NCBI RefSeq assembly: GCF_907164915.1
Contig: NC_061868.1
Location: 49,537,689-49,601,688, forward strand
Source: Impatiens glandulifera
Lineage: Eukaryota > Streptophyta > Magnoliopsida > Ericales > Balsaminaceae
Length of the DNA: 64,000 nucleotides
Reading direction: 5' to 3'
Below the pieces are notes generated by a model. It was given only the letters and a program-made list of their open reading frames with translations. It had not been told where the DNA came from and ran no database searches. The position numbers were made by a program, and so were the translations under genes. Of the stretch, positions 24,999-38,852 are shown piece by piece (position 1 is the first letter of the stretch; each line of letters begins with the position of its first letter).

Positions 24999-27900
24999 AT
25001 GCATACTCTGATTCATAAAGTTCTTAAAAATCCCGCCTTTTCTGTCTCTTCAACCCACAAAACACTATCCCTAATTCCACACCCATTTGCTTGTTGCATC
25101 AAGAACCAGGTCCGAAACATGAGTTCAGGACGCATGTTCCAGCTGAGACTCGACCCACTTACAGGCAACTCGGAATGGGTTGTAATTGAAGACGAGAGAG
25201 AAGAAATGGCTACCGCCGGTGCTACAAAGCATCTACTGGCCCCAACATCGTACCTTGACATGCTGAACGATTCTCGCAGAAACAGAGCCTATCGAGAAGC
25301 CATTGATAAGACTGTAACAAATTCTTGTCATGTTTTGGATATTGGGTACCTCACACTTCACTCATACAGCATTTCAATTCATAGTTTTGCATTTCTTTTC
25401 ATCTTTATATCAATGATGGCATGAGTATTTGCAGGGCTGGAACTGGATTACTATCAATGATGGCTGCAAGAGCAATGGAATCCAACATGCCAACAGTTTT
25501 GTCTAATTCTGTCGGTGGTACAGTTACAGCATGTGAGTCATATCTTCCTATGGTAAAGTTGATGCGCAAAACATTGCGTATTAATGAGATGGAAAGAAAA
25601 GTTCATATCTTCCATAAGCGGTCTGATGAACTACAAGTTGGAATTGACATCCCTTCAAAAGCAGATGTTCTTGTGAGTTTCATTCTATAATGTCTGTCTT
25701 CTTCTATCTTGTTAGAATAGACACACAAATGAAAGCCTTGTTCTGGAATTCCAAATTATAAAAATGCAGGTCAGTGAGATACTTGACTCTGAATTGTTAG
25801 GGGAAGGTTTGATTCCTTCTTTGCAGCATGCATATGATAGACTTTTGCAGCCAAACCCCAAAACAGTACCATATCGAGCAACTACGTATGGGCAGGTGTT
25901 TAAACTTAGCAGCTTTCTCATTTTTTATACAATAATTGCATTTAAAAATGTTATTTTATTTTCGAATTGTCTTCTCTTTTGTATTGTATTCAGTTGGTTG
26001 AGTGTAACTATTTATGGAAGTTGCATGACTTGCTTGGAAATGAAATGAATGTGTTGGATGACATTCAACTTGTTCCAATGAACCTCAAGAAAATCTTAAA
26101 TGTCAAATCTCAACGATTTGACATGCACTGTGATGCAATAAGAGATGAAATAAAACTGGTACGATGCTATTCAAGTTCAATATTTTTCTTTCTTTCTTTT
26201 TTTTTTGCGAAACTTGTTTATTTCAATGCTTCCACTCAATCTAGCATCCATTCAGCTATCAGAACCCTTCAAAATTTTTGAATTTGACTTTTGGAGAAGG
26301 CCAGAAAGTAGAGGGGAAGTTAAAATAAATGTGACAGCAACAAATAATGGTACAGCCCATGCTCTTATTTCATGGTATGCATTCCACTTATCAACTGCAC
26401 TTATTTTCCTCCTTAGAAAATTCCTTCTGTTCACGTTATTAAGGACTTCAATTTATTCTTCAGGTGGGTACTTCAGCTTGATTCTGAAGGAACAATATTT
26501 TATTCAACTGCCCCCAAATACTTGGATGATGCATTTCCAGGTTCATCATCTAAAAAATAGCCCGTTTAGTTTCTAAAGAAGTTCTTATTTTGCAAGTAAT
26601 TGCCATATATCTATAATTTTCTATTTCGCACTTAGATTCTGCGGATTGGTGTGACCATTGGAAACAATCTGTTAGTTTCATTCCCGAAAGAAGTGTGTCC
26701 AATGGTGAAGAGGTCCTCTTACATGCTACTCATACTGATATCACCACCACATACAAGTTGGAGAGTCGCGATTCGTTTATGTCAGAAATTGAACTTTGTT
26801 CTGACGTTGATAGACAATTTCAAATCCTGTTATCGCCAGAAAGAGTGGCAATCTACAGAGACAACGATTGGAGATCCTCAATGTTGAAAGCTGTAAAATA
26901 TGCAGTAAGCACATCCTTAGCAATATACATATTGTTGCTTTGCCTGTTTAAAAAGTTGTTTGATTTCTTTCCAGTTGCAGTTGAAGGGAGAAACTAGTCC
27001 ACTATGTGTAGTTGCAGATGATAGTCTTTTCTTAACAATAGCGATTGCTAATTCCTCGAAAGAAGCACAAATTGTTTCATTATTTCCTGGATTGCAAAGG
27101 GATGCTGTTCAGTATTTGCAAGCTGTTGCTTCGGCTAATGGTTACTCGAAGGATCAAATCAAAGTTCATCAGAAGTGCAAAAGTAGCCTCACCATATATG
27201 ACGACGCTTGTCAGAAAAAGGTCTCTATTTGATTGTATATATAAATACATAAACTCATCTTGTTTTTATTAAAATGAATTCTATTTGTATAGGTAGACAT
27301 CTTGATCGCTGAACCATTTTATTTTGGAAATGAAGGCATGCTGCCTTGGCAAAACCTGCGATTTTGGTAATTTTAACAATAGTTGATGATCCTTCCATAT
27401 AGACAATAATAGAGAAAGTGAGTTTAAATTTTTGCTTGTTTTCAAATGAATCAAGGAAGGAAAGGACTTTGCTCGATCCTATCCTGTCTGATGATGTAAC
27501 AATAATGCCTTGGAAAGGATTGCTGAAAGCTCGAGCCATGTCACTTCCCGTAAGTCAGTTATTTCTAAGAATTTCTTCTTGTTATTGCCTCGTTAATTTT
27601 ATTTTTTTCCTGCAGGATCTGTGGAGGAGTAGGTGCAGCCTAAAAGATGTAGAAGGCTTTGATCATTCCTGTGTAAATTCTGTCTTAGGGGCTTGCGGTG
27701 ATTTACCTGCTCCACAAGAAGGCCCCGTTTTTCCTTTCTTTATCTGGCAGTGTGGAAGAAGTGAGGTAATTAACCTTTTTCCCTTGCAATGAAAAGTTCA
27801 AAAAGTGTAATCTTGATGCAACTCTTAATGTTTTTTTTTTGTGACAGGCACTAAGCGAAGAATTTACAGTAATGGAATTTGACTTTTCACAGCCAATGGC

Positions 27901-28310
27901 TGGATGTTCTGGAAAAGCTAAGGTATTAAAACTAGTAAAACATGAATGTGAAACTGCGTGATAAGTTCATTCACGAAGAGTGTTGATGCAGGTTGAATAT
28001 ACAAAACCTGGTATATGCCATGGTCTTGTGTTTTGGATAGATTGGGTAATGGACAGGAAGAATTCAATTGTGATATCAACCGGGCCAGGTATTTCAACAA
28101 TTTCTTTAACCGGGGTTTATGGTTTTATGAATTATGATAATGATAATTTGTTTCGCGTATACAGATGAAAGATATTGGAAACAAGCGGTTAAGCTTTTCT
28201 CCAAGCCGGTGGCTGTAGGATCAAATCTAGTCGATGCTTCAGCTGAAGTCGAGGCCACATTTGAACCATCTACTGCTGATCTATGCATCAGATATACTGC
28301 GGTTCAATAA
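24999..28310 (+). CDS. PRMT7: Protein arginine N-methyltransferase 7
   Basis: Fourteen exons (24999-25345, 25435-25672, 25770-25895, 25994-26158, 26256-26374, 26464-26540, 26636-26904, 26975-27220, 27293-27366, 27456-27549, 27616-27765, 27848-27922, 27992-28088, 28165-28310) give 740 residues. PRMT7 transfers methyl groups from S-adenosylmethionine to arginine, giving monomethylarginine (type III). The first domain has the SAM-binding motif VLDIGAGTGLL (112-122) and a double-E loop with E198 and E207 in SEILDSELLGEG. A second, degenerate methyltransferase copy follows (VDILIAEPFYFGNE, about 530-543), the duplicated layout typical of PRMT7. The 40 residues before the second Met (MSSGRMF) are basic and hydroxylated and might be a targeting extension or untranslated; either ATG could be used. 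Confidence 0.93.
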
Positions 28311-29453
28311 TCTTCTCATGTCTCTGGTTAGTAAATTTGTATTTGTGACATTTTACAAAAGAAAATTGATGTCAGTTTACATTTTCAGAAACAAAGGAAA
28401 ATGTGTTTTTGAAATGATAAACAATTTATCATTGATTAATTCAATCGCTAAGATCTTATCCAAAACATTGTATTATTTTACATGAGAACTCAATTTTCTT
28501 AAGTTGAATTGTGGAAATGCTTGTGGGAATAAACTTTGATTTAAAAAGAAAAACTCAAATTTTGTGTTCTTTTTAAATTATTAGGTTATGACAGATTATC
28601 ACCATGACATCTTATTTAAATATCAATTGGATGAGGATTCCACTTAGTTGTTAATTTCCTCTTGTATACAATTTATTTTTTTTAAATATCAAGTCTCAAC
28701 TTGTAATAATTGATTATTTTTTTTGGTCCTGGGCTATATGAAAGAGCATCCATCTTTCCCTTTCTCAAGTCAAACATTTGATTGTAACACTATTCTTTAA
28801 ACATGTTCATTAATAATTAATATCATTTACAAATTCATGAAAAATATAATAATAATATGAAAAATGGATTGATTGTACTATATAGCCACAGATCCAACTG
28901 TGACCTGTCCAGTTAGACTTGTAAGGATTGATAGTACCCATTTCATCATAATATCAATCAATTAATTGCTGTCTATTAGCTATAATTTAATCAAAATATA
29001 ATTATATTCAATTGTTAAGCACTTGCAAGTTGAAATACTTAACTTCTTTTTATAAATAATCCAAGTCAAAGTAAAATATGAAGACAGATAAATTAAAGTC
29101 ACATGCTAATTTAAGAATGTAAATGAAACTTATAAATAGACTACGTTTAGACATAAAATAAAATTAGTGTTATAAATTGTTAAATAAATAATAAATACAA
29201 CTTCATTCTAAAAGAGTAAATATATTTACTAGAATATTTTAAAAAAAACGAAAAATCTAATCGAAAGTTTATCGGTTTCATCTTATCGGTTAAATTTTAA
29301 CTATTTCGGTTTTTACCGATTAAACTGTTCGTTTTCGGTTAAATTATAAACCGGTAATATTTTAATTATATTTTTTAATTTATATCAGTTATTTTATAAA
29401 TATTAGATATATTATAAATAATATTTAATAATATATATATATATTATTTTTAG

Positions 29454-29489
<36 letters not shown>

Positions 29490-32400
29490 TTTAAATTAAT
29501 AATTTATATAACTATTAATTTAAAAATAGAAACTTTTAAAATAGGTTATATTGTTACAATAATATAATATATTATAACATATTTTTTATTATATTTATGA
29601 AATATTATTATAATATATTATATTATATTATAATAATGACAAAAAAATGTGATACACACAACGATATTGGAAAAAAAATATTTAACAAATTTAATATTTA
29701 ATTAAAAAAATTAAATTATTGATTTTCGGTTAAAATCAATTAACCGACCGGAATCAGCCCTAACCGGTAAAATTGATATCAATATTGGTTAGTTAACCGG
29801 TTCATCCGATGGTTAAACCCCATACCGGATAATAACAAAATGTCATTGTGATTCTCACAGAAAAAAAAAATAAATTAAAACAAAAGACCGTGATGATGGG
29901 TGTAATGCTACCTTTACATAATAAAAATTAAATATAAATATATACAATATTTTACCCCACAAATTTAATTTAATATAAAAAGTCTTCCTACAGATTAAAT
30001 GTCTAATATTAATTTTCACCATGACAACTTGGAGCAATTGAGGTATGGTTACAGGACCTTACTAGTTTTCTTTAAAAAATAAACCATATTTTTTTTTAAT
30101 ATATATATATATATGATCTAATATCTTCTTTTCAATTCTATTAATTCATACAGAATATTATGAAATAATATTGTAATCTAAAATTAAATATTTGTTTTGG
30201 GAAAAATCTAAAATTAAATATAATATATATAATATTTCAACAATATCTCATTAACATCTCAACTAAAAAAGTCTAATTTAAAATAACAAATTTAATTTTA
30301 TTAAAAATATTTTCACCCTCATTATAGCACTTACATAATAAACTTTTTCTAAATTAATATTTTGTCATGGTTATATTCACATTCACTTTTTAAAACTCTT
30401 GAAAATTATTTTCTTTTTATTTAGTATAAATATGTAATTGAGTTAGATAAAAACATTTTAGATTAAAAGTGGATAAAAAAAATTAACTTTTAAATCAGCT
30501 ATAAAAAAATTGATTCTTTGTTTACATAATATGTATAAATTTAAATTTTGATAAAAAAAAAATCATATACTGAATAAACTCATTTTCTTTTAATATTTTC
30601 AACTGTTTTTTAAATACTCTATTTTACTAAGACTATTATGAGTTTGTTTAGAAAGTTATTTAACGAAAATAATTTTTTAATATTTAATCTAAAAAAAGTG
30701 ATTAAATTTAATGATATAAAACTTAACAATACTTTATTCACTTTTTGTATTACACTTTTCATATTTTTATCCCCTTTTCATATTTTTTTCTTAAATTTAT
30801 TTGTTTTAAAATATTCACATTAAACTTTTAATTAATTATAAATTTTATACATAGAAAAATGTGTAATTGTTTTATAAAAATATATATTTTATATATGTAT
30901 GAAATGAATTTGAATAATAAATTAATGTAATTTGCTTATTCTTTGAAATATAAATTATTATGTAAATATATTTATAAATTCAATTACTTTTTTAGTAAAA
31001 TTAATATTTGTGTACACAAATTAATTTAATTCTTTAATGACTATTACAACGTAATGCTTTTTTTTTTAATTTGATTGATTTTTTTTATTAAAATATATAT
31101 TATTATTTAACTTTATTATTTTTTTTTACTAAAATTACAATACAAATTAACTAAAAAAAATATTATATTTTATAGTATCAATATTTATATGGTATTAGTA
31201 TATAATAATAATAATGAAAAGAGAAATGATTAGAATGAAATTATGGTATAATTTAAATGGTTAAAAAAATAATAATTTTTTTTTTATTATTTATTTTGTT
31301 TCACTGATGTGGTGAGATGTCGTTTCCTCTCACTCACCTTCCCAAATTTTGTTCCCTATACTATATTTTTTTTAAATAAATTTCATTATAATTATTATTT
31401 ACAGTTAATTTAATAAAACAATATTTTAAACAAGACATGAATTACAATATCTTATTATTTTTATTCTATGAAGCTAATATAATCTCTTAGAATCCTAAAC
31501 TTCCACTTTAACTTTTGTTGACTAAAATAAAAATAAAAAAGTATAAAAAAATAAAATAGAGAACATGGTATAAGAACTTATTGGAGAAAAAAGTAACAAA
31601 TTTACTTTAATAAATTCCGATGTTTAAAAATATAACTAAAATCTAATTATTTTATTCCAATTAAAATATATTAAAAAAAACAAGAATATAGTTGAGTTGA
31701 CTGTGTCCGTATACTTACTTATGGTCGTATCCACATTTCCCGTGCTGTTCCCTACGGATCCGGCCGTCCATTTTTATGTAACCGGTGGAGGCTAGATCTA
31801 GCCCAACTTATAATTAATCATTTGATATAAATAATTATTTTTTACTTAATAATATAAAAAATTCTAATTATGTAAATAAAATGATATATCTCATATCCCA
31901 ATAAAATTATAAAAAGTAATTAAATAGATAAGATTTTATATTAATAAAATATCATAATTATAGTATTATCTCATAGATATTATTACAATATTAAAATTCT
32001 AAAAATATATTGAAAAAGTTAATATTATTAATATTAAAGCTCAACTATAATAATACAAATAATAATTAAATACCTAACAAAAATAAAAAACAATTCATCC
32101 AAACAAGGAGTTGTCTTATTTAGAGAACAAGCATGAGTGGACTAGATTGGACTAGAGTCGAAAATCAAGCTAAAGTAAATTAAAGCAATATATTTTAAAA
32201 AATAAATAAATAAATGAAAGCACAAAGAATATTCTCAATTGATAAACCATTTTAATTAGTTCAGATAATTTTAGAGAATTCTTAATTCAGAAAGGGACTT
32301 TTTTTTGTCAATTTGTATAAAGATTAACCAAGTTTAAATAAATTTTATTATATTATTACTCGGGTTGTTTTCACTTTATGTTTTAATTTACTTTGTCAAC

Positions 32401-32865
32401 CTTAAATTGATTTTTCATTAGATAAATATGTTTATAATATTGGGTCAACATATTTAATCAATATAAAAAAAAGTTCATATATAGCCTTAACATTGAAATA
32501 AAAAAAAAATATATATATTAATTTGCTGAAATCTAGATGGAATTTATAATACAAATCAGAATAATATATTTAACTTATTCCTTAGCAATATTTGAACATA
32601 ACGTGCACCGTCCGATCAAACCAATGGGGGGAGTTCACTTGAACGGCTCACCGTACAGCTCATCCATAATCTGTAAATAAATAAATATATATATATATTA
32701 TATTATATTATATTATAATCTTTATAAATAATGTTTCTCAACGATAGTCCAACGCTTATAACTGTAATCGGTGTTTCCATTTCTATCAATTGTTGACCTG
32801 ATTGTTAATTCGCCGGAGAGTTTCCAAAGTTCTCCCGGAGCTCCGGCGTCGGAGGAAATTAATTA
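28311..32865. other. AT-rich intergenic region with a CGGTTA-rich repeat
   Basis: Mostly low-complexity AT-rich DNA with TA runs at 29430-29485 and elsewhere. A transposon-like segment is annotated at 29270-29830. Two small patches of ordinary composition occur at 31700-31800 and 32595-32665; the second (with CCAAT at 32619-32623) may belong to the promoter of the GT8 gene. No gene seen. Confidence 0.55.
29270..29830. repeat. Probable degraded MITE with CGGTTA/TAACCG ends
   Basis: The left part (29270-29360) is full of 'tcggttaaa' and 'accgattaaac' phrases; the right part (29720-29830) carries their complements ('ggttaaaatcaattaaccg', 'taaccggttcatccg'). The middle is a TA-rich core. This two-ended arrangement is typical of non-autonomous DNA transposons, but ends and target duplication are not clear. 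Confidence 0.45.
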
Positions 32866-35498
32866 ATGGCTGGGAGATTGAGCGTTCTGCTGCTGATAAT
32901 TATTAATGTTGTGGTAAATGGAGCGGCGATTGCGTCTGCGATCAGGAGTGAGCATAGAAACGCTTACGCTACGATGATGTATATGGGAACGCCAAGAGAT
33001 TACGAGTTCTACGTGGCCGCTCGCGTTATGCTCAGATCGCTATCGAACCTAGCGGTGGACGCTGATCTCGTCGTCATTGCCTCCGTTGACGTTCCTCTCC
33101 CATGGGTTCAAGCTTTGTAAGTCCATTTTTTTTTTAAATTTAATTAATAATATTTTCTGTTAACCAAATGGGACCTTAAGTTAAGTAGTAGATTTACATA
33201 ATATAATTTTGAGGATTGCCACAATTTTTATATTTACTCAAATTTTTAAAGTCAAATTATAAAGTTATTCTAAATAAATTAAAAAGGGGGTTGAGGATTC
33301 AGATGTGACTAGCTAGCTGAGGTCAAAATTGTTTTTGTCTTAAAAATAAAATAAAATTAATAATAATAAGATTGAGATCAGGTTCATGTGTTTGATGAGA
33401 GGGTATTAGAATCTCTCTTTTTATTATATTTTTTCCTTTTCTAGCAAAAACATTTTTTTTTTAATTTTGTTCCATTTATATGTTTGTAACTTTTAAATTT
33501 AGAGAGATTAAGGCACGCAATGTGTAAAAATAGAATGAGAATGACGTGTTAACAGCAGCTAGAAATCAAAGGGGGGCTGGTTCTTTTTTTGATTATGATG
33601 TAGATATTTTCATAGATATTATCAGATATCGTCAATTTATTTTGGCCTTGGTTGGATTCATCAAAGGTTTATTTAAATATATAATAAAATTAATTTTATT
33701 TTAAAAAATAAAATGTATTTTAGTTAAATAATTAACAATATTTTGGATTCATACAATTTTTTATATCTAATTTAAATTATTATATATATATAATATATAT
33801 ATATTATCATAATGGGCAGATTCTAAAATATGCAAATAGGCCCAAATCCAATTATAGGCTTCACTTAACGACTTGTTTTCATGTTGTTTTAGATTCTAAA
33901 ATATACAAATAGGCCCAAACCCAAATATACAAAGATTCTAAAATTATTTGATTGTTTATAAAAAAAAGTTATTGATAATTTTAATTTGTTAATTTTTTTT
34001 TTTAGTATTTAAATTTTATAAGAATAAAATAAAGATATTTAAATTACTTAACTGATTACTTCACATTTTTTTTAATTAAAAATTTCAAATTTATTATTTT
34101 TTTAGCAAGAAAGAACTATATTAATAATAATGTGTGTTTTTGTAGTGAAGAGGAAGATGGTGCAAAAGTTGTGATAGTTGAGAATCTAAACAATCCTTAC
34201 AAGAATCAACCCAACTTCAACCAGAGATTCAAATTAACATTGAATAAATTATATGCTTGGAATTTGGAAGACTATGATCGTGTGGTAATGCTCGATGTCG
34301 ACAATATCTTCCTCCAAAAAACCGATGAATTATTCCAATGTGGTCAATTTTGTGCAGTGTTCATCAATCCGTGTATCTTTCACACCGGTCTCTTTGTACT
34401 CAAGGTATATTAATTTCTAACCATAATTAAGTTTCTTATATTAAAAAAGTTCAATAACAATAATACTCTACAAGAAATTAATTAAGATATATATTTATTC
34501 AATTAATCTAGCCTTCAAATAAAGTGTTCAAAGATATGATTGCGGAGTTGGAGAATGGAAGACAGAATACCGATGGCGCCGATCAGGGCTTCATCGGAAG
34601 TTACTTCCCGGAATTGCTCAATGAACCCATGTTTCATCCACCTTCTAACAATACAAAGCTTAATGGGAATTACAGGCTTCCTTTAGGATATCAAATGGAT
34701 GCAACATATTATTGTAAGTGTTTTTTAGCGACGGAACTACCGTCGCTAAAAGTGTATAATTATCAATTTATCACTAATAATGTATGAATTGTTTCAGATC
34801 TAAGGTTGAGATGGAATGTACCATGTGGTCCCAACAGTGTGATTACATTCCCTGGTGCACCCTGGTTGAAACCATGGTACTGGTGGTCGTGGCCGGTTCT
34901 TCCACTCGGTCTCAAATGGCATCAACAACGTTATCAAACTATCGGTTATGGTTCAGAGATGCCTTTAGTGTTTCTTCAAGCGGCTATTTACTTAGGAATA
35001 ATAGCCGTGACTCGTATTGCCCGTCCCAATTTAGCCAAGTTGTGTTACAAAAGGTTGGCGGATAAGAACATTTCAGGTATACAACAAATGGGGATTAAAA
35101 TGTTGGCAATGTGGTTCATCGTTGGTTCATACACAATCCCGTTTTTCATCATTCCTAGTACGGTTCATCCAATCGTGGGATGGGCACTTTACTTGCTAGG
35201 AGCTTTTACGTTGTCTTTAGTCACTAATAGTGTATTTCTTCTCCCAATTTTACCAGTTTTAGTGCCCTGGTTTGGGATATTTGGGGTGCTCTTAGTTATG
35301 GCTTGCCCTTGGTATAAGGATGGGGTGGTGAGGGCTTTGTCGGTGTTTGGATATGGTTTTTGTGCTGCTCCTGCTCTTTGGGTTGCGATGAATAAGGTAA
35401 TGAGGAGTCTTCGAGTTTCTATTGACAGGGAAGTGTTGTTGCCCAGAATGGCGGACGAAACAGAGTTATCATTGTCGGGGTTTAACAAATTGTATTGA
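32866..35498 (+). CDS. PGSIP8: GT8 glycosyltransferase, PGSIP7/8-type (glycogenin-like)
   Basis: Four exons (32866-33116, 34146-34404, 34512-34713, 34798-35498) give 470 residues. An N-terminal signal or anchor is followed by a GT8 domain: YATMMYMGTPRDYEF, then VVMLDVDN with the metal-binding DVD (family: DAD), FINPCIFHTGLFVL and DGADQGF. The last exon encodes about five to six membrane segments, the layout of Arabidopsis PGSIP7 and PGSIP8, which sit in the Golgi or plasma membrane; their substrate is not firmly known. Related PGSIP6/IPUT1 glucuronosylates sphingolipids, so a lipid acceptor is possible. The long first intron (about 1 kb) holds small repeats and intron 3 a perfect hairpin. Its position after the protease-HINT4-PRMT7 trio matches At4g16600. 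Confidence 0.9.
33818..33923. repeat. Direct repeat pair in intron 1 of the GT8 gene
   Basis: 'agattctaaaatat', then 'caaataggcccaaa', occurs at 33818-33850 and 33891-33923, two mismatches apart, with a 73-bp period. It is a local duplication; the 40 bases between may be a small insertion. Confidence 0.7.
34723..34751. repeat. Perfect 12-bp hairpin in intron 3 of the GT8 gene
   Basis: TTTTAGCGACGG (34723-34734) and its exact complement CCGTCGCTAAAA (34740-34751) are separated by five bases. The 'tagcgacgg' phrase recurs in plant CACTA-type elements, so this may be a relic of one. Confidence 0.7.
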
Positions 35499-36191
35499 CA
35501 TTGGAGAAGATTAAATGGAAATTAATTAGTTGTTGTTGAAGATACTCATAATTCAAATTTAGTGGTTGTGATTAATGTACATTCTTATGTTTTATATTGA
35601 ATTGGTTATGCTTTGGATTTCTATTTATCATAACTCAGGCCAATTTTTTTATATATTCTAACTTTTTTTTTAAATAATAAAAGTTATATTAGTTGTCCAG
35701 CTAATGTGACATAAAATTTAAATTTGTTGGGATGTCCACTTTATATATTATGTTGGTTAGTAAATGCATCATTTAGACTTTTCGTTCATAATAAAAGTGA
35801 CATTTATTTTAATGTGTTATGTAGGTTGATTTAGAAAAAACATAAAACAATAAGTGTCGGGACACGTTTTTTGATGCATGTTTTGATGACAGTAAATGGA
35901 TTAGTTTGGATGTGTTATAAATTAGTCAAATATAAGAAGTAGATGCGTTTTGGATTAGTAAGATAATTTTATTTTTTTGGATTAGTAAGGTAATCTATCT
36001 TTTTGGATTAGTTTTCTATGTCTTTCATTTTAAACATATTTTGGTTTTGGAATTTAAAATATGTACCCAAATGATTTTGTTGTGTTCATATTTTATTGAA
36101 TTTAGTTATTACGATTGTTTTTGTTAAATTATTTTGAAAAACAGGGAAGACAATTCATAGTTCTTATATGACAAAAAAAAATATTAAATTA

Positions 36192-36615
36192 TTAACTAAA
36201 GTAATGGCTATTTTTCTTTTTTAGCGAAATGAAATGTCAAGCTAGTATTTAACTAAATTAATGACTATTGTTCTTTAATAACAAAATAAAACATTAAAAT
36301 TTAACTAAATTAGTGGCTAACTATCTTGAATAACAAAAAAGAAATAGTAAACTTTTAACTAAAGTAGTGGTTACTTTTCTACCATGGCTAAAAAAAATAT
36401 TAAACTTTTATCTAAAATCATGACTATTTATCTTCGTTCACAACTTGAAATATGAAAATTTTAACTAAAAAAAGACTACTTATTATCAATGGAAAATGTA
36501 AATACTAAACCTTTATCTAAATTAATGGCTAGTTTTCTTCTTTGTCAAAAAGAAATATTAATATTATTAAACTAATGACTACTTAACTTCAATAGCAAAA
36601 TGAATTAATGAATTA
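36192..36615. repeat. Diverged minisatellite, about 8 copies of 52-57 bp
   Basis: Units start with TTAACTAAA or TTATCTAAA at about 36192, 36249, 36301, 36355, 36408, 36461, 36513 and 36568. Each reads 'ttaactaaa-tagtggctactttt-ctt' then an A-rich 'aacaaaaagaaatattaaac' part. Copies are perhaps 65-80% alike. Phrases such as 'tttttagcg' suggest subterminal repeats of a decayed CACTA-like element. Confidence 0.75.
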
Positions 36616-36972
36616 GCTAAAAAACATTTTATGAGGGCAGTATATTAGAAAAAATAATTAGTAGCAAAAAAAAATTGTCATGTACATAGAACATAATCTA
36701 AAGAACTAGTCGGCCAAAGAATTTTTAAAAATTGAGTCACAAAACATTATTCGAAAGAAATCGTATAAGTGATTAAAAAATTAACTACGGGTAGAAAAAC
36801 GTTTCATTATTGCAATGTCACAAATAATAAAGGTAGAATGTTACTCATCGCTAAATAAATTGTAAAAGGTTGAATTTGATAAAAAAAATAATAAGAAGTT
36901 ATGTGTTCACATTTCACTCAAATATTGGTAGTGTCTATCCAACTAATTTTTTCTTCAAGCCCATTACAATTC

Positions 36973-36975
<3 letters not shown>

Positions 36976-37029
<54 letters not shown>
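36976..37029. repeat. TA dinucleotide microsatellite (27 units)
   Basis: Uninterrupted alternating A and T for 54 bp, the longest in the window; likely polymorphic. Confidence 0.95.
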
Positions 37030-37032
<3 letters not shown>

Positions 37033-38839
37033 AATATATGAACCTTACACATATCATTCTCATTTCAATTTTTTTCTTCATTTTTTTTTCAAGTATACCT
37101 AACTTTTATTTCTGAATTCAAATCCTTATATACCAATATGAATCTTACACATATCCTTCTCATATTTTGATTTTGCTATATTTGATAGTGAGTCTATAAT
37201 ATTGTGAAATAATTTGACTTCACAAATAATGTTTTCTTCGTATTATTTTTTCAAAAAAGAAATAATTTATTCCCAGATCGATCATCAAACAAGGCCTAAG
37301 ACTACTTACAAAAATTGATGATACTCTCTCGATCGATCGATTATTAATTCTTAATTAATTACCCCTCCTCCCAGATTAAGTATTTGTGGATGTGATGTTT
37401 GGATTCTTGTTATTTGTTGGATTCTTATTTGTGGATGTTAATGTTTGGCTTTCTCAAAAACCAAACATTCTCCAACAAGATGAAGCACTTCTTTTTACTC
37501 CTAACTAATTTAGCAAATTTGAATCATACAAATTAAATAAAAAATACTTATATATATATTTAAAATATTATATTATCATTATTGCATGTCACTGTCTATG
37601 CCTTGCCAACCCTAACTCATATATATACAGTAGCTACTACTATTTAAAATAGCTAGTAAGTAATTAATATTATTATTTTTATAGTCCTTGTTTGGTATTG
37701 AGATAATGCAAAAGATAGAAATGAGTGACAGTGAGAGGATATTTAGAAATGGATTCCAAACAAGAATCGTATAATTTGTTATCGTTGTTTTGTCTGTTAT
37801 AACTCTAACGTTCGAATTTATTAAGACTTTTTGGCGCACCTCTATCTCTACCTCACCTCAGGCTAGGGTTCAGGTTTGCTGCGTGAGCCCCACCCACTCC
37901 CAATCACACACTAAGGATAGTTCCCTAAATTTTAGCAATTTTTGTTGAAACCCTTCTTCTGTAAGGTCTTTTTATTTTCCTTTTTTGGCCATATTTTTCA
38001 AAATAAATAAATACATTCATCATTTCAAATTCACATGTCTAACAGTAGTACACTACATTTTATTATTATTATTCAAGACAAATTATCATTTTTGCCCACT
38101 AACTTTGTTACCAATTCTGGCTTTTTATCTTATTAATCCATCAACTCCAATAATAATAAAAAAAATAGTACACTTCAAATTAATGACATTTTTTGTCATG
38201 AGTTATTACTAACTCAAATATCATCGAATAATTACCAACAAAACATGTAAATATCAATTTTCACATTTTTTTTAAATAATATTAATTATAAAGTAAACTA
38301 TTATAATCCCAAACATTATCTTTAACCTCTTAAACAATATTTTATACCATTGAATTATATATTTTCCCTTTTTCCTTTCCCGAACTAATTTGCTTAATAT
38401 TGTATTTTTTTCTCATACTTAACTAATGAATTAGGGTTAATGCAACATGATAATTAAAATTATAGTTTAAGCATAAAAACACAAGACTTACAAAATTGAG
38501 AGAGCAAATTAAGAACGTGCAATTATTCTTTTATAAAACAAAAGGATTAATATGAAAATTCATGATAAACACAAGTACTTGAATTAAGCGGTGGTAATTC
38601 ATGACAAATCGAAAAATTAGCCACTTATTTATTACAGTTTCTAATTAGTTTTTATTTAATTAGACAATATTCATACAAGAAAATGAAAAAGAAGTAAGTA
38701 AATAGAAAATGACCGTTGGAAGAGTGCAGCATGCGTGTATTATGGGGCAAATATTAGAATTTTAACTACAAATCTGAGCCTCACATATACAATCCCACCC
38801 CCATTATATATTTATATATATTTATATCCATCGATCAGC

Positions 38840-38852
38840 CTATATATATAAA
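38840..38852 (+). promoter_or_regulatory. Probable TATA box of the pectinesterase gene
   Basis: 'ctatatatataaac' about 180 bases before the ATG at 39029, followed by a CT-rich leader. Confidence 0.5.

Noticed and set aside
36870..37115. Open frame of 81 codons
   Set aside because: It is mostly Tyr-Ile translated from a TA microsatellite.
37686..37764. MITE bounded by cttgtttgg/ccaaacaag
   Set aside because: Only nine bases are inverted and no target duplication is visible; could be chance.
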